Source: Ophiobolus disseminans
Lineage: Eukaryota; Ascomycota; Dothideomycetes; Pleosporales; Phaeosphaeriaceae
Assembly: GCA_010093685.1 (NCBI GenBank)
Contig: MU006226.1
Coordinates: 1,252,964 to 1,316,963 of the forward strand
Reading direction: 5' to 3'
Length of the DNA stretch: 64,000 bases
Part shown: positions 23,887-34,688 of the stretch, in pieces
Layout: every line of letters begins with the position of its first letter
Position numbering within the stretch: position 1 is the stretch's first letter
Program-made: the position numbers and the translations under genes
Notes under the pieces: generated by a model
Database searches by the model: none
Told to the model about the DNA's origin: nothing
The model's input: the letters and a program-made list of their open reading frames with translations, nothing else

Positions 23887-24990
23887 ATGCGCTTCAAGGC
23901 GTCGATTCACAACGTCGCCACCTTCACAAGTGCGTCGTCTGCTTGGGCACTGCACGCCGCTGCTGACCAGGCACAGAGCTCACTGCATCGCTCAACTCGC
24001 TGGGCCCGCTGGCGTGGGTAAAGCTCGGCGAGGAGCAAATATGCTTCACCATCATCCCGGAGCAGGGCACACAAGTATGGGCGTGAGTCGCGTCGCAATC
24101 TGCTGCTCGTGGGGCCCGTCTGACGTTCCACAGTGTGCTGTCTGTTGTACGCACGCCCGATGCCTCTCAGTATGCACGGCCGTTCCTGATGCGCTCTGCA
24201 GGACTCCATCTTCGAGACCATCAGCGTCCAGTCTGCGGCGCATAACGTCATCAACCTCGAGGTCCCGCTTGCCTCGCTCACCCGCGCGCTCAAATCGGCG
24301 CTGAACGCGACCTCGGCCACGATCCGCCTCACGAAGAAGGACGGTGTGCCCGTGCTGGCCCTGACCATCGTCACCACCACCTCATCCAACGCCTACAGCG
24401 CCTTCCCTGCAAACAACGACAACCGCCCCGACGCGTCGTCGGCCGACGACTCGAGCGGGGGCAGCCGCGAGACCATCGTTACTCAGGAGATACCTGTCAA
24501 GGTCCTAAGTCCGGACACAGTAGCTGGCTTGCACGAGCCCAGATGTCGCGAGCCAGACGTGCACATCATGCTGCCGCCTCTGATGCAGCTCAAGAGCATC
24601 AGCGATCGCTTCACCAAACTGGCCCTTGCAGACGCCAAGACGGGCAGCGGTTCAGTCGCATCAAAACCGCGGCTGGAGGTTGCGGCCAACATGCACGGTT
24701 GCCTGAGGATGAGCATCCAGTCGGACGCCATGAGTATATCATCGGTCTGGACCGATCTCATCAACCCCGATCTCGACCCGAACGAGGTCGACGGAGGCGA
24801 GGCTGGCATCGCTGACCATCCTAGCACCCGTATGAAGCTCCTAGGCACTGCCGACGGTCGTAGTAAGGAAGGGTGGGCAACCGTGAGGATCGACGGGCGC
24901 GATTGGGGCAAGGTCATGAGCGTGGGCAGGCTTGGGGGGAGAGTGGTGGCGTGTAAGCGAACGTGGCGTGCCGTGACCGGCTTGTACTGA
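23887..24990 (+). CDS. HUS1: DNA-damage checkpoint clamp subunit Hus1
   Basis: Four exons (23887-23929, 23977-24082, 24134-24146, 24202-24990) encode 316 aa. The start MRFKASIHNVATFTK and the block ICFTIIPEQGTQVWA are the Hus1/Mec3 signature. Exon 3 is a 13-nt microexon that supplies most of AVLSV and joins to DSIFETISVQSA and INLEVPLASLTRAL. Introns are 47, 51 and 55 nt with GTGCGT, GTGAGT and GTACGC donors. Hus1 forms the Rad9-Rad1-Hus1 ring that is loaded at damage sites and activates ATR/Mec1 signalling. A polar linker at about residues 125-150 is longer than in compact homologues. Confidence 0.9.
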
Positions 24991-25418
24991 CGTGAAACAG
25001 GCTTCTGCCACGAGCATGCTCTCATCCTTTACGTTTACCTCCCAAGCGAGCACAGTGATGACGAGTCTGTTCTGACGGTACGGACCCCCCTGCATAGCAT
25101 CATGTGACTTTGCTGATATGAAGTTTTGATAGTATTATGTCAGCTCCTATAGCGCATAGCCCGAGATGACGCCAGGTCCATGGCACCCGTCGGTTGATCG
25201 TAGATGATGGCTCTAGATGCCTAACAATCCGTATGCTTCGTACACAGCGGCATTTGACATGTTGCATCCATTTGAGTGACCAGTGCGCTCGGTGACCGAG
25301 GCTAACTGTGAACGTGGTAGTGGCGCGGGGTGTGATGGATGGCGGGGTCAACCTACAGGTGGCCATGTCAGGTCATGCGCACCACACCCATCGCAACCTC
25401 ACCTCGTACTGGCCCAGC
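24991..25418. promoter_or_regulatory. HUS1 3' / WD40 gene 5' region
   Basis: This 428-bp region lies between co-directional genes. The part after about 25280 is open in the WD40 reading frame but has no in-frame ATG there, so it is probably leader. Nothing else was recognised. Confidence 0.35.
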
Positions 25419-26605
25419 ATGTCGCGTTCAGACGACCCCGGCCACTACTTTCAGACGACGTACGCCGGCCCTCAGGCCTACGCCCCGCAAAGCTGATCTT
25501 TGACAGCTCTGCACTCAACGAGACGGCCCGCAAGGCGACCAAATCGAACAACACCAAAGGCAACCCTATCAAGCTCGCCTCCAAGATCCTCGCCGTCGTC
25601 CGCGACCCGCAAGACGACGACCACGTCTATGTCGCCGAGGCTGCCGGCAACGTCAAGCGCGTAAACCTCAGACTTGGTCAAACGTCCGCTACATTCGCCG
25701 GCCCGGCCGCGCCCCTGACGTCGGTTGCCGTCTCGGCCTCGTCGGGCACCGTGTTCGCCGGGTGCTGGGACAAGACGATATGGTCGTGGGCGTCCCCCTC
25801 GCGAGCGCCTGGGAGGCGGTTCCAGGGCCACAGCGACTTCGTCAAGGCTGTCCTGGCCTGCCGCCTGCAGGGCCGGGAGCTCTTGGTCTCGGCCTCGGCC
25901 GATGCAAGCATCATGGTATGGGACGTCGCTTCAGGCGAGAGGCTGCACACTCTCAAGGGGCACACGCGTGGCATCTTGGCGCTTGCACTCGACCCTGCCG
26001 AGCCCCACGCCAACGCCGACTCGATCACTCTATGGAGTGCGGGTAGCGACCGCGAGATCAGGAGATGGACTGTCAGCTTGCTTTCGGCGTCGGAAACGCA
26101 GCCCTCTCCCATCATTGCCCACGAGACAAGCATTGATGCCATCCACTTCGACATGGACGGCGATCTTTGGACTGCGTCTGCCGATAAGACTGCCAAGTGC
26201 TTGTCACGAGGGCGCGAGTGGGAGACAGACTCCAAGTTCGAGCATCCGGATTTCGTGCGCGACGTGGCAATCGACGAGGAGGGAGGCTGGGCAATTACCG
26301 CATGCAGAGACGAGGACATTCGTGTGTGGGACAAGGGCAGCGGAAAGCTCCACCATGTCTTCTCTGGACACTTTGAGGAAGTCACTGGGCTTGTGCTACT
26401 CTCCGGACAGCGACTGGTCAGCGTCAGCATCGACGCAACCATCAGACAGTGGAGCTTGAGGGCGCAGGAGCTTGCCAACGCGGTCCAAGAAGCCGAGGCT
26501 GAAAGGCTTGAGGCTGCTGAGGAGGTGGAGCCTGAAAAGACAGAGGGCATGATGACGGCGGAAGAAGAAGCAGAGCTGGCCGAGCTGCTGCAAGATAGCG
26601 AGTAG
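25419..26605 (+). CDS. WD40-repeat protein
   Basis: The body is clear: at least six WD40 blades, with endings such as DKTIWSW, DASIMVWD, DREIRRW, DEDIRVWD and DATIRQW, then a Glu-rich C-terminal helix (about residues 335-379). The 5' end is unresolved. A two-exon model (25419-25459 and 25507-26605; 47-nt intron with GTACGC donor and GACAG acceptor) gives 379 aa starting MSRSDDPGHYFQTT. However, the intron sequence itself reads KLIFDSSALNE in the downstream frame, which looks like conserved coding sequence, so a frameshift near 25470-25490 is the rival reading. The main frame has no ATG until inside blade 3. The cellular role is unknown; the fold is a propeller scaffold. Confidence 0.75.
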
Positions 26606-27194
26606 ATCAGCGAGTGGGTTAGCGGTCGAGCCGTCTAGCACAATATTGCGCTGGTATTCTTCCCTCGCCTTTCCTGTCGCATAATCTAGGTAACAACTCC
26701 ATGGGATCCCAGGACAGCACAGTCGCTCGTACCTCTGAAAATTGGTCGCGTTCTTCCAGGAATGTCCATGCTGGAACTCGCTGTGACAAGAATGGGACAC
26801 AGCTCCAGTACCGCACTCGGCACTCAAGAAGCGGCGTACAAAACGATGGAGAAGTGGACTGGTATGACAGGCTGTTCACACGTCTCTAAAACGAGACTTT
26901 CTCGGTATCTCCCCGCCCCTCTTGAACTGAAATGTGGTGCTATTTACTGGTGTTTAGCGCAAGTTCCGAGGCCCAACGGTTACTCAACTCATGCCCAACT
27001 CCGTTCGGCCTCGCGACTATTCTGGCTCAAACCCAGTGTGGTTAGATGAATGTCATCATACATGTGCTCTCGGGCGCGGAATTCCTCCCTGCGTCACCAG
27101 GCGGCGCAGGAGCACCCAGCAATAGATGAAACCCTCACGATAGGGTGCAGGCTACTGCAACCCCGCCTCCAATGCGATCTTCTAAGGTCGTCGA

Positions 27195-27256
27195 GTGTGG
27201 AAGATGCCTATTGATATGGAGTTGAAAGCTCTGATAGACCGCAACGGTCCTTGGCT
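27195..27256 (+). repeat. Degenerate repeat unit, copy A
   Basis: It begins GTGTGGAAGATGCC and ends CTCTGATAGACCGCAACGG then TCCTTGGC. The ends match copies B and C; the middle is diverged. Confidence 0.6.
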
Positions 27257-28001
27257 ATTGTGTCGTGGGGGTACTTCTACTACTGCTGTGGTGTAAGCAC
27301 ATGTAGGAAGCTCGCCACGTTTCTTTCAGTCCCCCCTACATTTGCACAGGGTGGTACGAGGCGGCCATCACCTGTGTTCCATCCGAAACCATGGCAGAAC
27401 TCGACATCTCTGCGCTCAGCTCGGCCACTATCGTTGCTTGGCAGAGGCAGGAACCCCTATTGTTCGCTTGTTGTATAACAACATTTTTGTTCCGCCCTAG
27501 CGCCCACGCTACATTCACGAGTCGATGGTTACACACTCGGCTTGATGGCACATGCCCCAACAGCTGTGCATCAGCTGTCTTCTGGGCGGAGTTCTTTGTC
27601 CTCTGGCCCATGACGCTGCTACGAAGCAAAGACATTCGGTGCTGGTGGGAAGGTTGCATATCCTGGACATTCCTATTCCCTCTTGACGGAGACGACGTGA
27701 AAGATATCACGTATTTGGTTGATCTTTCGATCTCTCTGACGTGGCACAGAAGATATTCAGCAATTCCTGGCCCACGAAGACGACCCGCGTTGCGCCAATG
27801 CAATACCGCCATTTAACACATCGTTGAAGGTTGTTGAACCATAGCAGTGGGTCGCATCTCCCTGCAGTGTCCGGTTCCTTTGTGGGCAATTTTTTTGCGT
27901 TCGACCTCGCCGTTGCCCAGCACCGCTTCAGCTTGTTGGCCGAGATATTCCACTCTGTTTCCGACTTTGAAATCTCGATCCTTGGCCCGCATGCAAGGAA
28001 C

Positions 28002-28099
28002 GATACCCGCCACCAGTGTCACCTTTCTGAGGGAGACGTGTGTGGAAGATGCCTTCGAAATTGAGCTTTGACTCTGACAGGCTGTAATGGCCCATGGCA
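28002..28099 (+). repeat. Degenerate repeat unit, copy B
   Basis: It starts with ATACCCGCCACCAGTG, contains GTGTGGAAGATGCC at 28040 and ends near CCCATGGC. Differences from copy C in the 3' block are largely C/T or G/A. Confidence 0.6.
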
Positions 28100-28305
28100 T
28101 ATTGCATACGGATGCTCCTCGAGACCTATCTGGCATGGTGTTGTCCCTATCGATCGCTTGCACCACTTGTTTTGGTCGTTCTGCCGATGTGCAATCAGGC
28201 TCGCACGCTGTCCGGTTCGCCGACCCCCTCATATTCCATCTGCTCAACATGCTTGCAGATCTCATCGCTCACTGAAGAGGACCTTGTGCTGTGGGGATGT
28301 TTACA

Positions 28306-28430
28306 CATACCTGCCACCAGTGACTGTCCTTGCGGACAGTGGAGTGTGGAAGATGCCAACAGATATTGAGAACCTGTCTATGCTTTCCGGTATAGTACAG
28401 AACTCTGATAGACCGCAAGGTCCATGGCTG
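28306..28430 (+). repeat. Degenerate repeat unit, copy C
   Basis: It starts with ATACCTGCCACCAGTG, contains GTGTGGAAGATGCC at 28344 and ends with CTCTGATAGACCGCAAGG then TCCATGGC. It is the longest copy, with about 25 extra bases in the middle. Confidence 0.6.
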
Positions 28431-29257
28431 CCACGCACACAAGTACCCTCCGGCAACTAAGATAGTCATCTCGACTTATGTGCCGCTCTCCTCATGGCTA
28501 TCAACCTGGATGCCGCGCTGTCTCCTTTCTCGTTCGGTGTTGCATTCATGTCCTCTATCGTTCGATATGATTCTTGTGTTTTTGCTTTCCACAGCATCTA
28601 CCGACCCCTATGTATCTATTAGCGGGGCGGTGTGCAGTAGAACATGGTCTAAAGAAGAAGGGGTTACGGCGTGCAACGTCGGTCAACTGCAAGAGGTGGA
28701 CGGGCGGCATAAGTCGGACCCTTGCGCCTCCTCGTGGTGCCGCCTGGATAATCGACTGCTTCTCGCACCTTCTCACGGCGAGAGCAGAAGATAAACCAAA
28801 TGCTTGGGACGCACGGCATAATAAGTTCTTAGGATAGATGATACGATATGCACACAAAAGGATGATGGTGATGGATGTAAAGGACTTTTTTGTTAATCTG
28901 TTGCTCCGTTGCGCTTTCGCTGTGAGTATGTGTTTGTAATCTTGTGTTTCCAACATAGTTGCATGTCGTAATATACGTGCTAGCCATGGGTGCCTCCTTT
29001 ATCAGCTCCATCCTGGTGAAAGAATCTGGGTTCTGAAGTGTACCATCTTCTCATGTTCTGCGTGGTGCGCGTTTACGGGACCAGTCTAACCAGCTCCGTC
29101 TTCACCTTCACTTCATCACCGCGCGGGTCTGTCCCCGTGACTCATTTTGCTTATTGTCCGCGCACAAAATTACGCAGTGGGGTTTCCCGTCCACTTTGAC
29201 CCTCGATTCTCACCACGCAACTCCCACCTCAACTACACTAACAATTCGACCTCCACT

Positions 29258-30496
29258 ATGGCGAACAAGGCCACCCCCGAGGCCCCACCGCAGGCCCAAT
29301 CCGTTGTTGAGCACCTGTGGCAACTGCAACACTCACAGTACTCCAATCATCAAGTCCCTGGCCCAGTTCCGCACCCGGCGCAAGCTCACCACGCGCACCA
29401 CAGCGCCCCCTGGTCTCATGGCGGTGCAGCCCAGCAGTCTGACGAGTCGCCGGGATGGTATGTTGCACACGCTCCAAGGCGTTCAGGATACAGCGCACGA
29501 ATTCGATCCAATTGCTATCATTGCGGCAAGCGCGGACACACCGAGAACAGGTGCTACACCAAGTTTCCTCACCTTCGACCCACGTCCAAGTATCCGCCGG
29601 GAGCTCGAGTCCCACAGAACCCCAGCCTTCCAACGGCTCTCGCTCTCCCAAACGACGGCGTCATTATCCCAGTCGTAGCACAAGTCGCAAGTGCTGAGCC
29701 TGCCCAGCCACACTGTAAGGTCGACATGGCACAGACGGTGGTGGTCGTTGCAAACCCACAGCTGCTGGTAGTGGACGCTGTCGTGAGTCTCCTGGATGGC
29801 AGCCAGATGACCCCTATGACAGTGTCTGGATGCGTCGACGTAGCAGACGAGACTGCCAGCTTCATTCAGCCCGCCCTACCAGACAAGACTACGTCATCTC
29901 ATACCAACACTTGGGATGACGTTCGCTACGGTGCGTCCCAGGAAGTCAAATCTCCTAGCCGCCCTCCGAGGCCACAACGCCGCAATCGGAAAAGTAGGAA
30001 CGGAAGAACCAAGAAGTACGTGGTACCTTTTTTTGCTTCAGTATCATCACTGACATGTTTCAGGGAGCGCAAAAGTCATGTGACTCGAGACCCTCGCACT
30101 ACCATTGATTCGTCTCCGTCTTCCCCGATCGAGCGTATCCGCGACGACCTGGCATCCTCGCCCGTTACCAAAGAGATGCCGCGTCCGTCTATCCCCAATG
30201 GCTGGGGCAACTTCTTTGTGCACATCAAGCAGGATGACGTGGTGATGCAGGTGAAGGCAAAAGAGGACTATAAGCGCCAAGGTGGTGATACATTTAGACC
30301 TGAGATGAAGGAGACGTACAAGGACCAGAGAGGCAAGAAGGAGACGAAGGTGCACGAGAAGGTAGGCGGTAGGACTGGTGGCAAGTCAGGAACCGCACGG
30401 GACGACCAGAGGGACGTAAGGAAAGAGGAGTCTCCTGAGGGCGGAGTTCGCCTTGAGCATGGGTTAATTTCCGATGAACTTGTGAGAGCGGATTGA
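29258..30496 (+). CDS. CCHC zinc-knuckle protein of unknown function
   Basis: Exons 29258-30015 and 30064-30496 encode 396 aa. A single zinc knuckle, CYHCGKRGHTENRC (C-x2-C-x4-H-x4-C), lies at about residues 88-101, in the range of RNA- or single-stranded-DNA-binding knuckles. It is preceded by a His/Gln/Pro-rich segment and followed by a long polar tail with basic patches (RPQRRNRKSRNGRTKK). The 48-nt intron (GTACGT...CTGAC...TTTCAG) is a multiple of three without a stop, so a retained form would add 16 residues (412 aa). No other retroelement domain (protease, reverse transcriptase, integrase) is visible, so I treat it as a host gene rather than a Gag remnant. Confidence 0.62.
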   Translation: MANKATPEAPPQAQSVVEHLWQLQHSQYSNHQVPGPVPHPAQAHHAHHSAPWSHGGAAQQSDESPGWYVAHAPRRSGYSARIRSNCYHCGKRGHTENRCYTKFPHLRPTSKYPPGARVPQNPSLPTALALPNDGVIIPVVAQVASAEPAQPHCKVDMAQTVVVVANPQLLVVDAVVSLLDGSQMTPMTVSGCVDVADETASFIQPALPDKTTSSHTNTWDDVRYGASQEVKSPSRPPRPQRRNRKSRNGRTKKYVVPFFASVSSLTCFRERKSHVTRDPRTTIDSSPSSPIERIRDDLASSPVTKEMPRPSIPNGWGNFFVHIKQDDVVMQVKAKEDYKRQGGDTFRPEMKETYKDQRGKKETKVHEKVGGRTGGKSGTARDDQRDVRKEESPEGGVRLEHGLISDELVRAD

Positions 30497-31130
30497 TCTC
30501 GCCGAGCCTTAGTGTGTCCGTGCTCGATGTAGGCATGAAATATGAGATGGTCATATTAGAAGATCATGAAGCTTCCTACTGCAACATCACTTCGTGTTTC
30601 CTGCTATCTGTGCTTGAATGATTCAATCTATGTGGCACCTCTGTTGAAGTCATGCGAGTGTGCGCATGATTTCGTGGTGATGTAGTTCACGATGTGGTTT
30701 CGAAGTTTCGACGCCATTCTTCGTCTCGGCTATCGCCCTCCGTCATGGCGCTTTCGCATTTGAAGTCGACCCTCCCCTTTTCTTAAAGAACATGTTGGTG
30801 TTCTTTGGTGTGCATGGAGGAGACATGATTGAGTGTTGTCGCTGAATTGAGACACGGCTTTGTCAACCGGTGTTAGTCGTCCTCACACCCAGGAGCTGCA
30901 TTCTAAACGAACAGCGGTAATTGTTAGACAAGAGCAGAGTGGTTGTAGAGACAAAGTGGGTAGAGTTCAGTAGAGCTTGTGATAATGCGAGAAAGGTTAT
31001 ACAAGAAGGAAATAAAAAAGTCATCTCATCGTGTGCTCGTGAAGCAATGCAATATGCAAATAACGCCAAAAATGCGCAAGCAGTATGATGCAAATCCGGA
31101 ACCAAAATGCGGGAGATGCTAAACAGCAGG
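30497..31130. other. Tail-to-tail intergenic region, no gene seen
   Basis: About 630 bp between convergent genes, AT-richer than its surroundings, with only short frames. Confidence 0.5.
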
Positions 31131-32261
31131 TCAGAACATCTCGTGGCCCAAACCTCCATACCCATCGTCCCCGACTTTGACCTTCCTCCCCTCGACGCCG
31201 TTCGGAATCTTGGGTACCATGGGGACCCTTTTGCCATCTGGCACGATCCTGACCACCTCCTCCTCCTTGCTCAATTCGCTTCTGGACAGCTTTTTACTGA
31301 GACGCGAGCTTTGGCGCCTCAGCCTCTTGGTGGAGGTGGATTTAACGCGCTTGATACTGCGCTGCTCAGGTTCGCTCGCCCCCGACATGGAGATGTCGCC
31401 GTCGCTGTCGGTGGGTATGTGCTTGTAGGTCTCGTCATCGGCGGTGGCGGCTTTGCGCTTCTTCACAATCTTGCCCACGGGCGGGTGCTGGGGAGATTGT
31501 GGGGAGGCCAGCGAGGGAGTCGTGGTGTGCGTGTCTTGCGAGAGGTCGGGATCGCTGGACGCGGGCTGCAGCAGAGTGGGCAGCGGAGGCACGGGCGGCA
31601 GGTCTTTGTGGAGAACCGTGTGCAGCTCTTTGCGTGCGGACGCGAGCTTGAATTCGAGATTGGAGACGCGCTTGGAGAGCTTCCGCTGCTTGGTGAGGTC
31701 CTTCTTGCTGGGCGAGCGGTAGAGGCCCGGCGTGCGCGGGGTCGGGGGGTGCGCGGATCTGACGAAGACCTTGGGGGTGGGCAGAAGCCCCTGCTGCTGG
31801 GCAAGCTTGCGCGCCTGGTAGGCCTGGTCTGCGGCCTGCTTCCGCTCGTCGAGCACCTGCTGCTGCTGCTCCCTCTCCCTCTCGCGCTCGGCGTCTGCGC
31901 TGCCCGCCTTGCGCTTGCCCAGCACGCTACCAAAGCCGCCAAAGACCGAGGCGAAGGCGCGCGAGAAGCGGCCGAAGGTGCCTTCGGTGGCGGCGGGCGT
32001 GCCTGGCACGGCCAACGTGAGGACGCCCGGGCCTGCGACCGAGGGCGCGCCAAAGGCCGGCGGCATGGCCGTGGTGCTCGTCGATGCGCCTTTGCGTGCG
32101 GCGGGCGCCGAGTTCTCCTCGTTGAACTTCTCAATCATGTCCTCGATGCCCAGGTCCCGCCATAGCTCGTCGGGGGGCGGGCGGATGGAGCTCGTCGTGT
32201 TGGTGTGCTCCTTGAAGCGCGAAGTGCGTGGCCGCGCCGGCGTATCGCTCTCGTCGCCCAT
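31131..32261 (-). CDS. Basic coiled-coil protein, probably nuclear
   Basis: A single exon of 376 aa with no named domain that I recognise. Residues 1-50 are polar and include the short motif DELWRDLGIEDMIEKFNEE. A Glu/Arg/Gln helix (about 123-155) and a Lys-rich coiled coil (KQRKLSKRVSNLEFKLASA) follow. Several basic clusters (GKRKAG, KIVKKRK, IKRVKSTSTKRLRRQ) look like nuclear localisation signals. Pro/Ser-rich linkers separate these parts. The C-terminus is Gly-rich (DDGYGGLGHEMF). Some fungal homologues may be annotated as nuclear RNA-binding; nothing here proves it. Confidence 0.68.
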   Translation of the reverse strand: MGDESDTPARPRTSRFKEHTNTTSSIRPPPDELWRDLGIEDMIEKFNEENSAPAARKGASTSTTAMPPAFGAPSVAGPGVLTLAVPGTPAATEGTFGRFSRAFASVFGGFGSVLGKRKAGSADAEREREREQQQQVLDERKQAADQAYQARKLAQQQGLLPTPKVFVRSAHPPTPRTPGLYRSPSKKDLTKQRKLSKRVSNLEFKLASARKELHTVLHKDLPPVPPLPTLLQPASSDPDLSQDTHTTTPSLASPQSPQHPPVGKIVKKRKAATADDETYKHIPTDSDGDISMSGASEPEQRSIKRVKSTSTKRLRRQSSRLSKKLSRSELSKEEEVVRIVPDGKRVPMVPKIPNGVEGRKVKVGDDGYGGLGHEMF

Positions 32262-32518
32262 GCTCGTCCCAGGTTGGCGGGTAGAGAGTTACGCTCGCGG
32301 CTCTGGATGCAAGGGAGAGGGCTACCGGTAGAGGGCGAGTGCGCAGTGTTTATTTGGAACTCGGGGTAGCGGCGGAGATTCCCGCACCTTGTCCCGACCG
32401 GGGTGGACCCTGCGTCATACGGGTCTTGGCATTCACGACGGGAAACTCTTGACAAATCTACGATATCCTATGGTACATTGTATTCTTCACCTGCTCCTAG
32501 CAGCATCTCCTCCCCCAT

Positions 32519-34688
32519 CTACAGTTTCGCCTTGGGCTTACTCTCTTCTGCGAGGGCCTCTTCGTAGCAGTCGTCGAGGTGCTGTCGGAACGCCTTCGCC
32601 GTCTGCGGACGCTTCAGTTTGAGCCTACATAAGCTTTAGTAATCGCCCCAAGCAAGCTCTCGCGCGCAGAACTTACGTCGGTGTCAGGAGCTGGTTCTCG
32701 ATCGTGAACGGGTCGAGGAACAGGCGAACTGCCTTCACGCGCTCGTAGCTGTTGAACTTGTTCTTCCTGCCCACACGATCCAGCTCTTTCAGCACTGCAT
32801 TTTCAAGCTTTTTGCTGCCCAGCACCTCCTTTAGCTTCGCAATGTCACCCTCTGGGATCTTTTCACCCAGCACCTTGGATGCAAACTGCGGGAACAAGTC
32901 GGGCGCAACACCAAAGATGGCGACGAGGAACGATTGGTGTGAATCACCGTGCACATATGCGGATGCAATGTAACCACAGTTGGCAAGGTAGACGTTCTCG
33001 ATGCGCTCAGGGGAGATGTACTCACCCTGAGCGAGTTTGAGCACGTTCTTCCGTCGATCGATGATCTTGAAGCGCCCGAGCTCGTCAATGGAGCAGATGT
33101 CGCCCGTGTGAAACCAGCCATTCTCGTCAATAGCCTTCTTGGTCTCTTCCTCGTTGCGGAAGTACTCTTTGAACAGGGTGGTTGAGCGGATCAACAGCTC
33201 ACCACGAGGATGTGGCTTGTCGGTCGAGAGATATTCCATGTCCGGCACGTCCAAGAGCATGTGTTCTGCGTTTGGCGTAACACCTCCACAACTACCAACC
33301 GTAAAGTCGCCTTCGTGCTGGATCAGCGATACAGCATACGTCTCTGTGAGGCCGTAACCTTGTGTGAAGTTGTTGCTGAAGACGATGCGCAGGAACTGGT
33401 GCAGGCTCGGATCGATGGGAGCCGAGCCGCTGACCATGACTTTGCATCTGTCGAGGCCGAGTCCGGCGGCCACCTTTCTGGCCCAGATGCGATCGTACAA
33501 CATGTGCGTGTTGGTCGGGGCGTCCTTGTCCTTGATGGCAGCCAGCTTGGTGGAAACGACGTGTCGGGACAAGGCGCCCTTGACACCCGATGCTTGAATG
33601 GTAGCCTCCTTGATCTTGGACCCGAATCTGTTGTATAGCCTGGGAACGCCCGAAAACATGGTCGGTCGGAGCAGCTGCAAATCCTCTACAAGCTCCTGCA
33701 CATTGCCGTGGAAGTAGCCGATGGCCGAGCCGGCTGCAAGAGCGCCATGCTCGCCCAGCCGCTGGTAGATGTGGGCCAGGGGCAGGAAGGAGCAAATAAT
33801 ATGCGTCTCTGTGGATCCAAGCAGAACCATGGATGCACACGTAGCTGCGTGCGCATTGCGATGCGAGAGGACGACGCCCTTGGGGTTGCCCGTGGTGCCA
33901 GAGGTGTAGTTGATGGTCGCAATGTCGTCAGGCGACGGGGGGCTGATCGGCAGGGGCTGCTGCTCGCCGAGAGCCTCGACGTCCCGGATGTAGTGGATGG
34001 TGACACCCAGCTCGGCTGCAAGCGAGTTGAGAAGGTCGCCCTTTGACTCTCCCGGAAGCTCTCCCTGGGATAGCGGGTCCAGCACGACGATGATCTTCAG
34101 CGTCGGCAGCCTCGGCTTCAGCTTCAGCAGCGCCGTGACGTGGTTGAGGCCGGCGACAACGCAGGCCAGCTCGGCGTGGTTGATGATGTACTCGGTGGTG
34201 TCCGGGCCGAGGGTGTCGTAGATGGAGATGGTGTAGAGGCCCTGGGACATGCACGCCAGGTCGGTGATCTGCCACTCGGGCCTGTTCTGGCACCACAGGC
34301 CGACGCCGTACTTGGGTGCTGCCACGCCCGCCTGCCTGTGCAGATGCACCAGCCCGGCGCCCAGGTTCTTCCGCCGCGTCGCGACCGTCTCGTAGTCCTC
34401 CCACACGTATGCGCCGAACCTGCGCGCGGCGGCGTCGTACGGGCGGTGGCCCAGGCACCGGTTCTTTGGGTGCAGCGCGACGCTCGCCTCGAAGGCCTCG
34501 TGGGGGGTGCTGATCTCCGGGATCAGCGTCGCGAGCAGCGGCTTGTCTGCAAACTTCCAGTGCCGGTAGATGGCGCTGTGCCCTGGGGCGTGGGTGCCCG
34601 GCAGCGGCACGCTGTAGGGCCGGCCTCTGGGCGGGAGCTCATGGAGCTCGGCGGCGCGCTGGAGCTGCGGGTCTGTCGGTCCAAACAT
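32519..34688 (-). CDS. FAA2: Peroxisomal long-chain acyl-CoA synthetase
   Basis: Exons 34688-32677 and 32624-32519 (52-nt intron, GTAAGT...TGTAG) encode 705 aa. The AMP-binding signature YTSGTTGNPKGVVLSH is present, followed by QGYGLTET, the FHTGDI hinge and the C-terminal catalytic region RKNVLKLAQGEYISPERIE. These enzymes activate long-chain fatty acids to CoA thioesters. The short second exon ends SKPKAKL: AKL is a peroxisomal targeting signal (PTS1), so the protein most likely feeds peroxisomal beta-oxidation, as yeast Faa2 does. Without the last intron the PTS1 would be lost. The start MFGPTDPQ is the last ATG before the conserved region; upstream in-frame ATGs could extend it. Confidence 0.9.

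Larger units (their letters stand above)
26606..29257. other. Gene-poor 2.65-kb region with degenerate repeats
   Basis: There is no supported gene. Medium frames occur on both strands at 27336-27816 (141 aa forward, 158 aa reverse, overlapping), but neither shows a domain. The region holds three diverged copies of a repeat unit (27195-27256, 28002-28099, 28306-28430), described separately. The 3' part contains the promoter of the zinc-knuckle gene. Confidence 0.55.

Noticed and set aside
27336..27816. Overlapping frames of 141 aa (plus) and 158 aa (minus) with true ATGs
   Set aside because: Neither has a recognisable domain or splice partner; they overlap on opposite strands in the repeat-bearing gap.
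29258..30496. Zinc-knuckle protein as a retrotransposon Gag
   Set aside because: No protease, reverse transcriptase, integrase or LTRs nearby, and the gene has a conventional intron.
31107..32165. 352-aa plus-strand frame
   Set aside because: Antisense of the 376-aa coiled-coil gene, which has a proper ATG and basic motifs.
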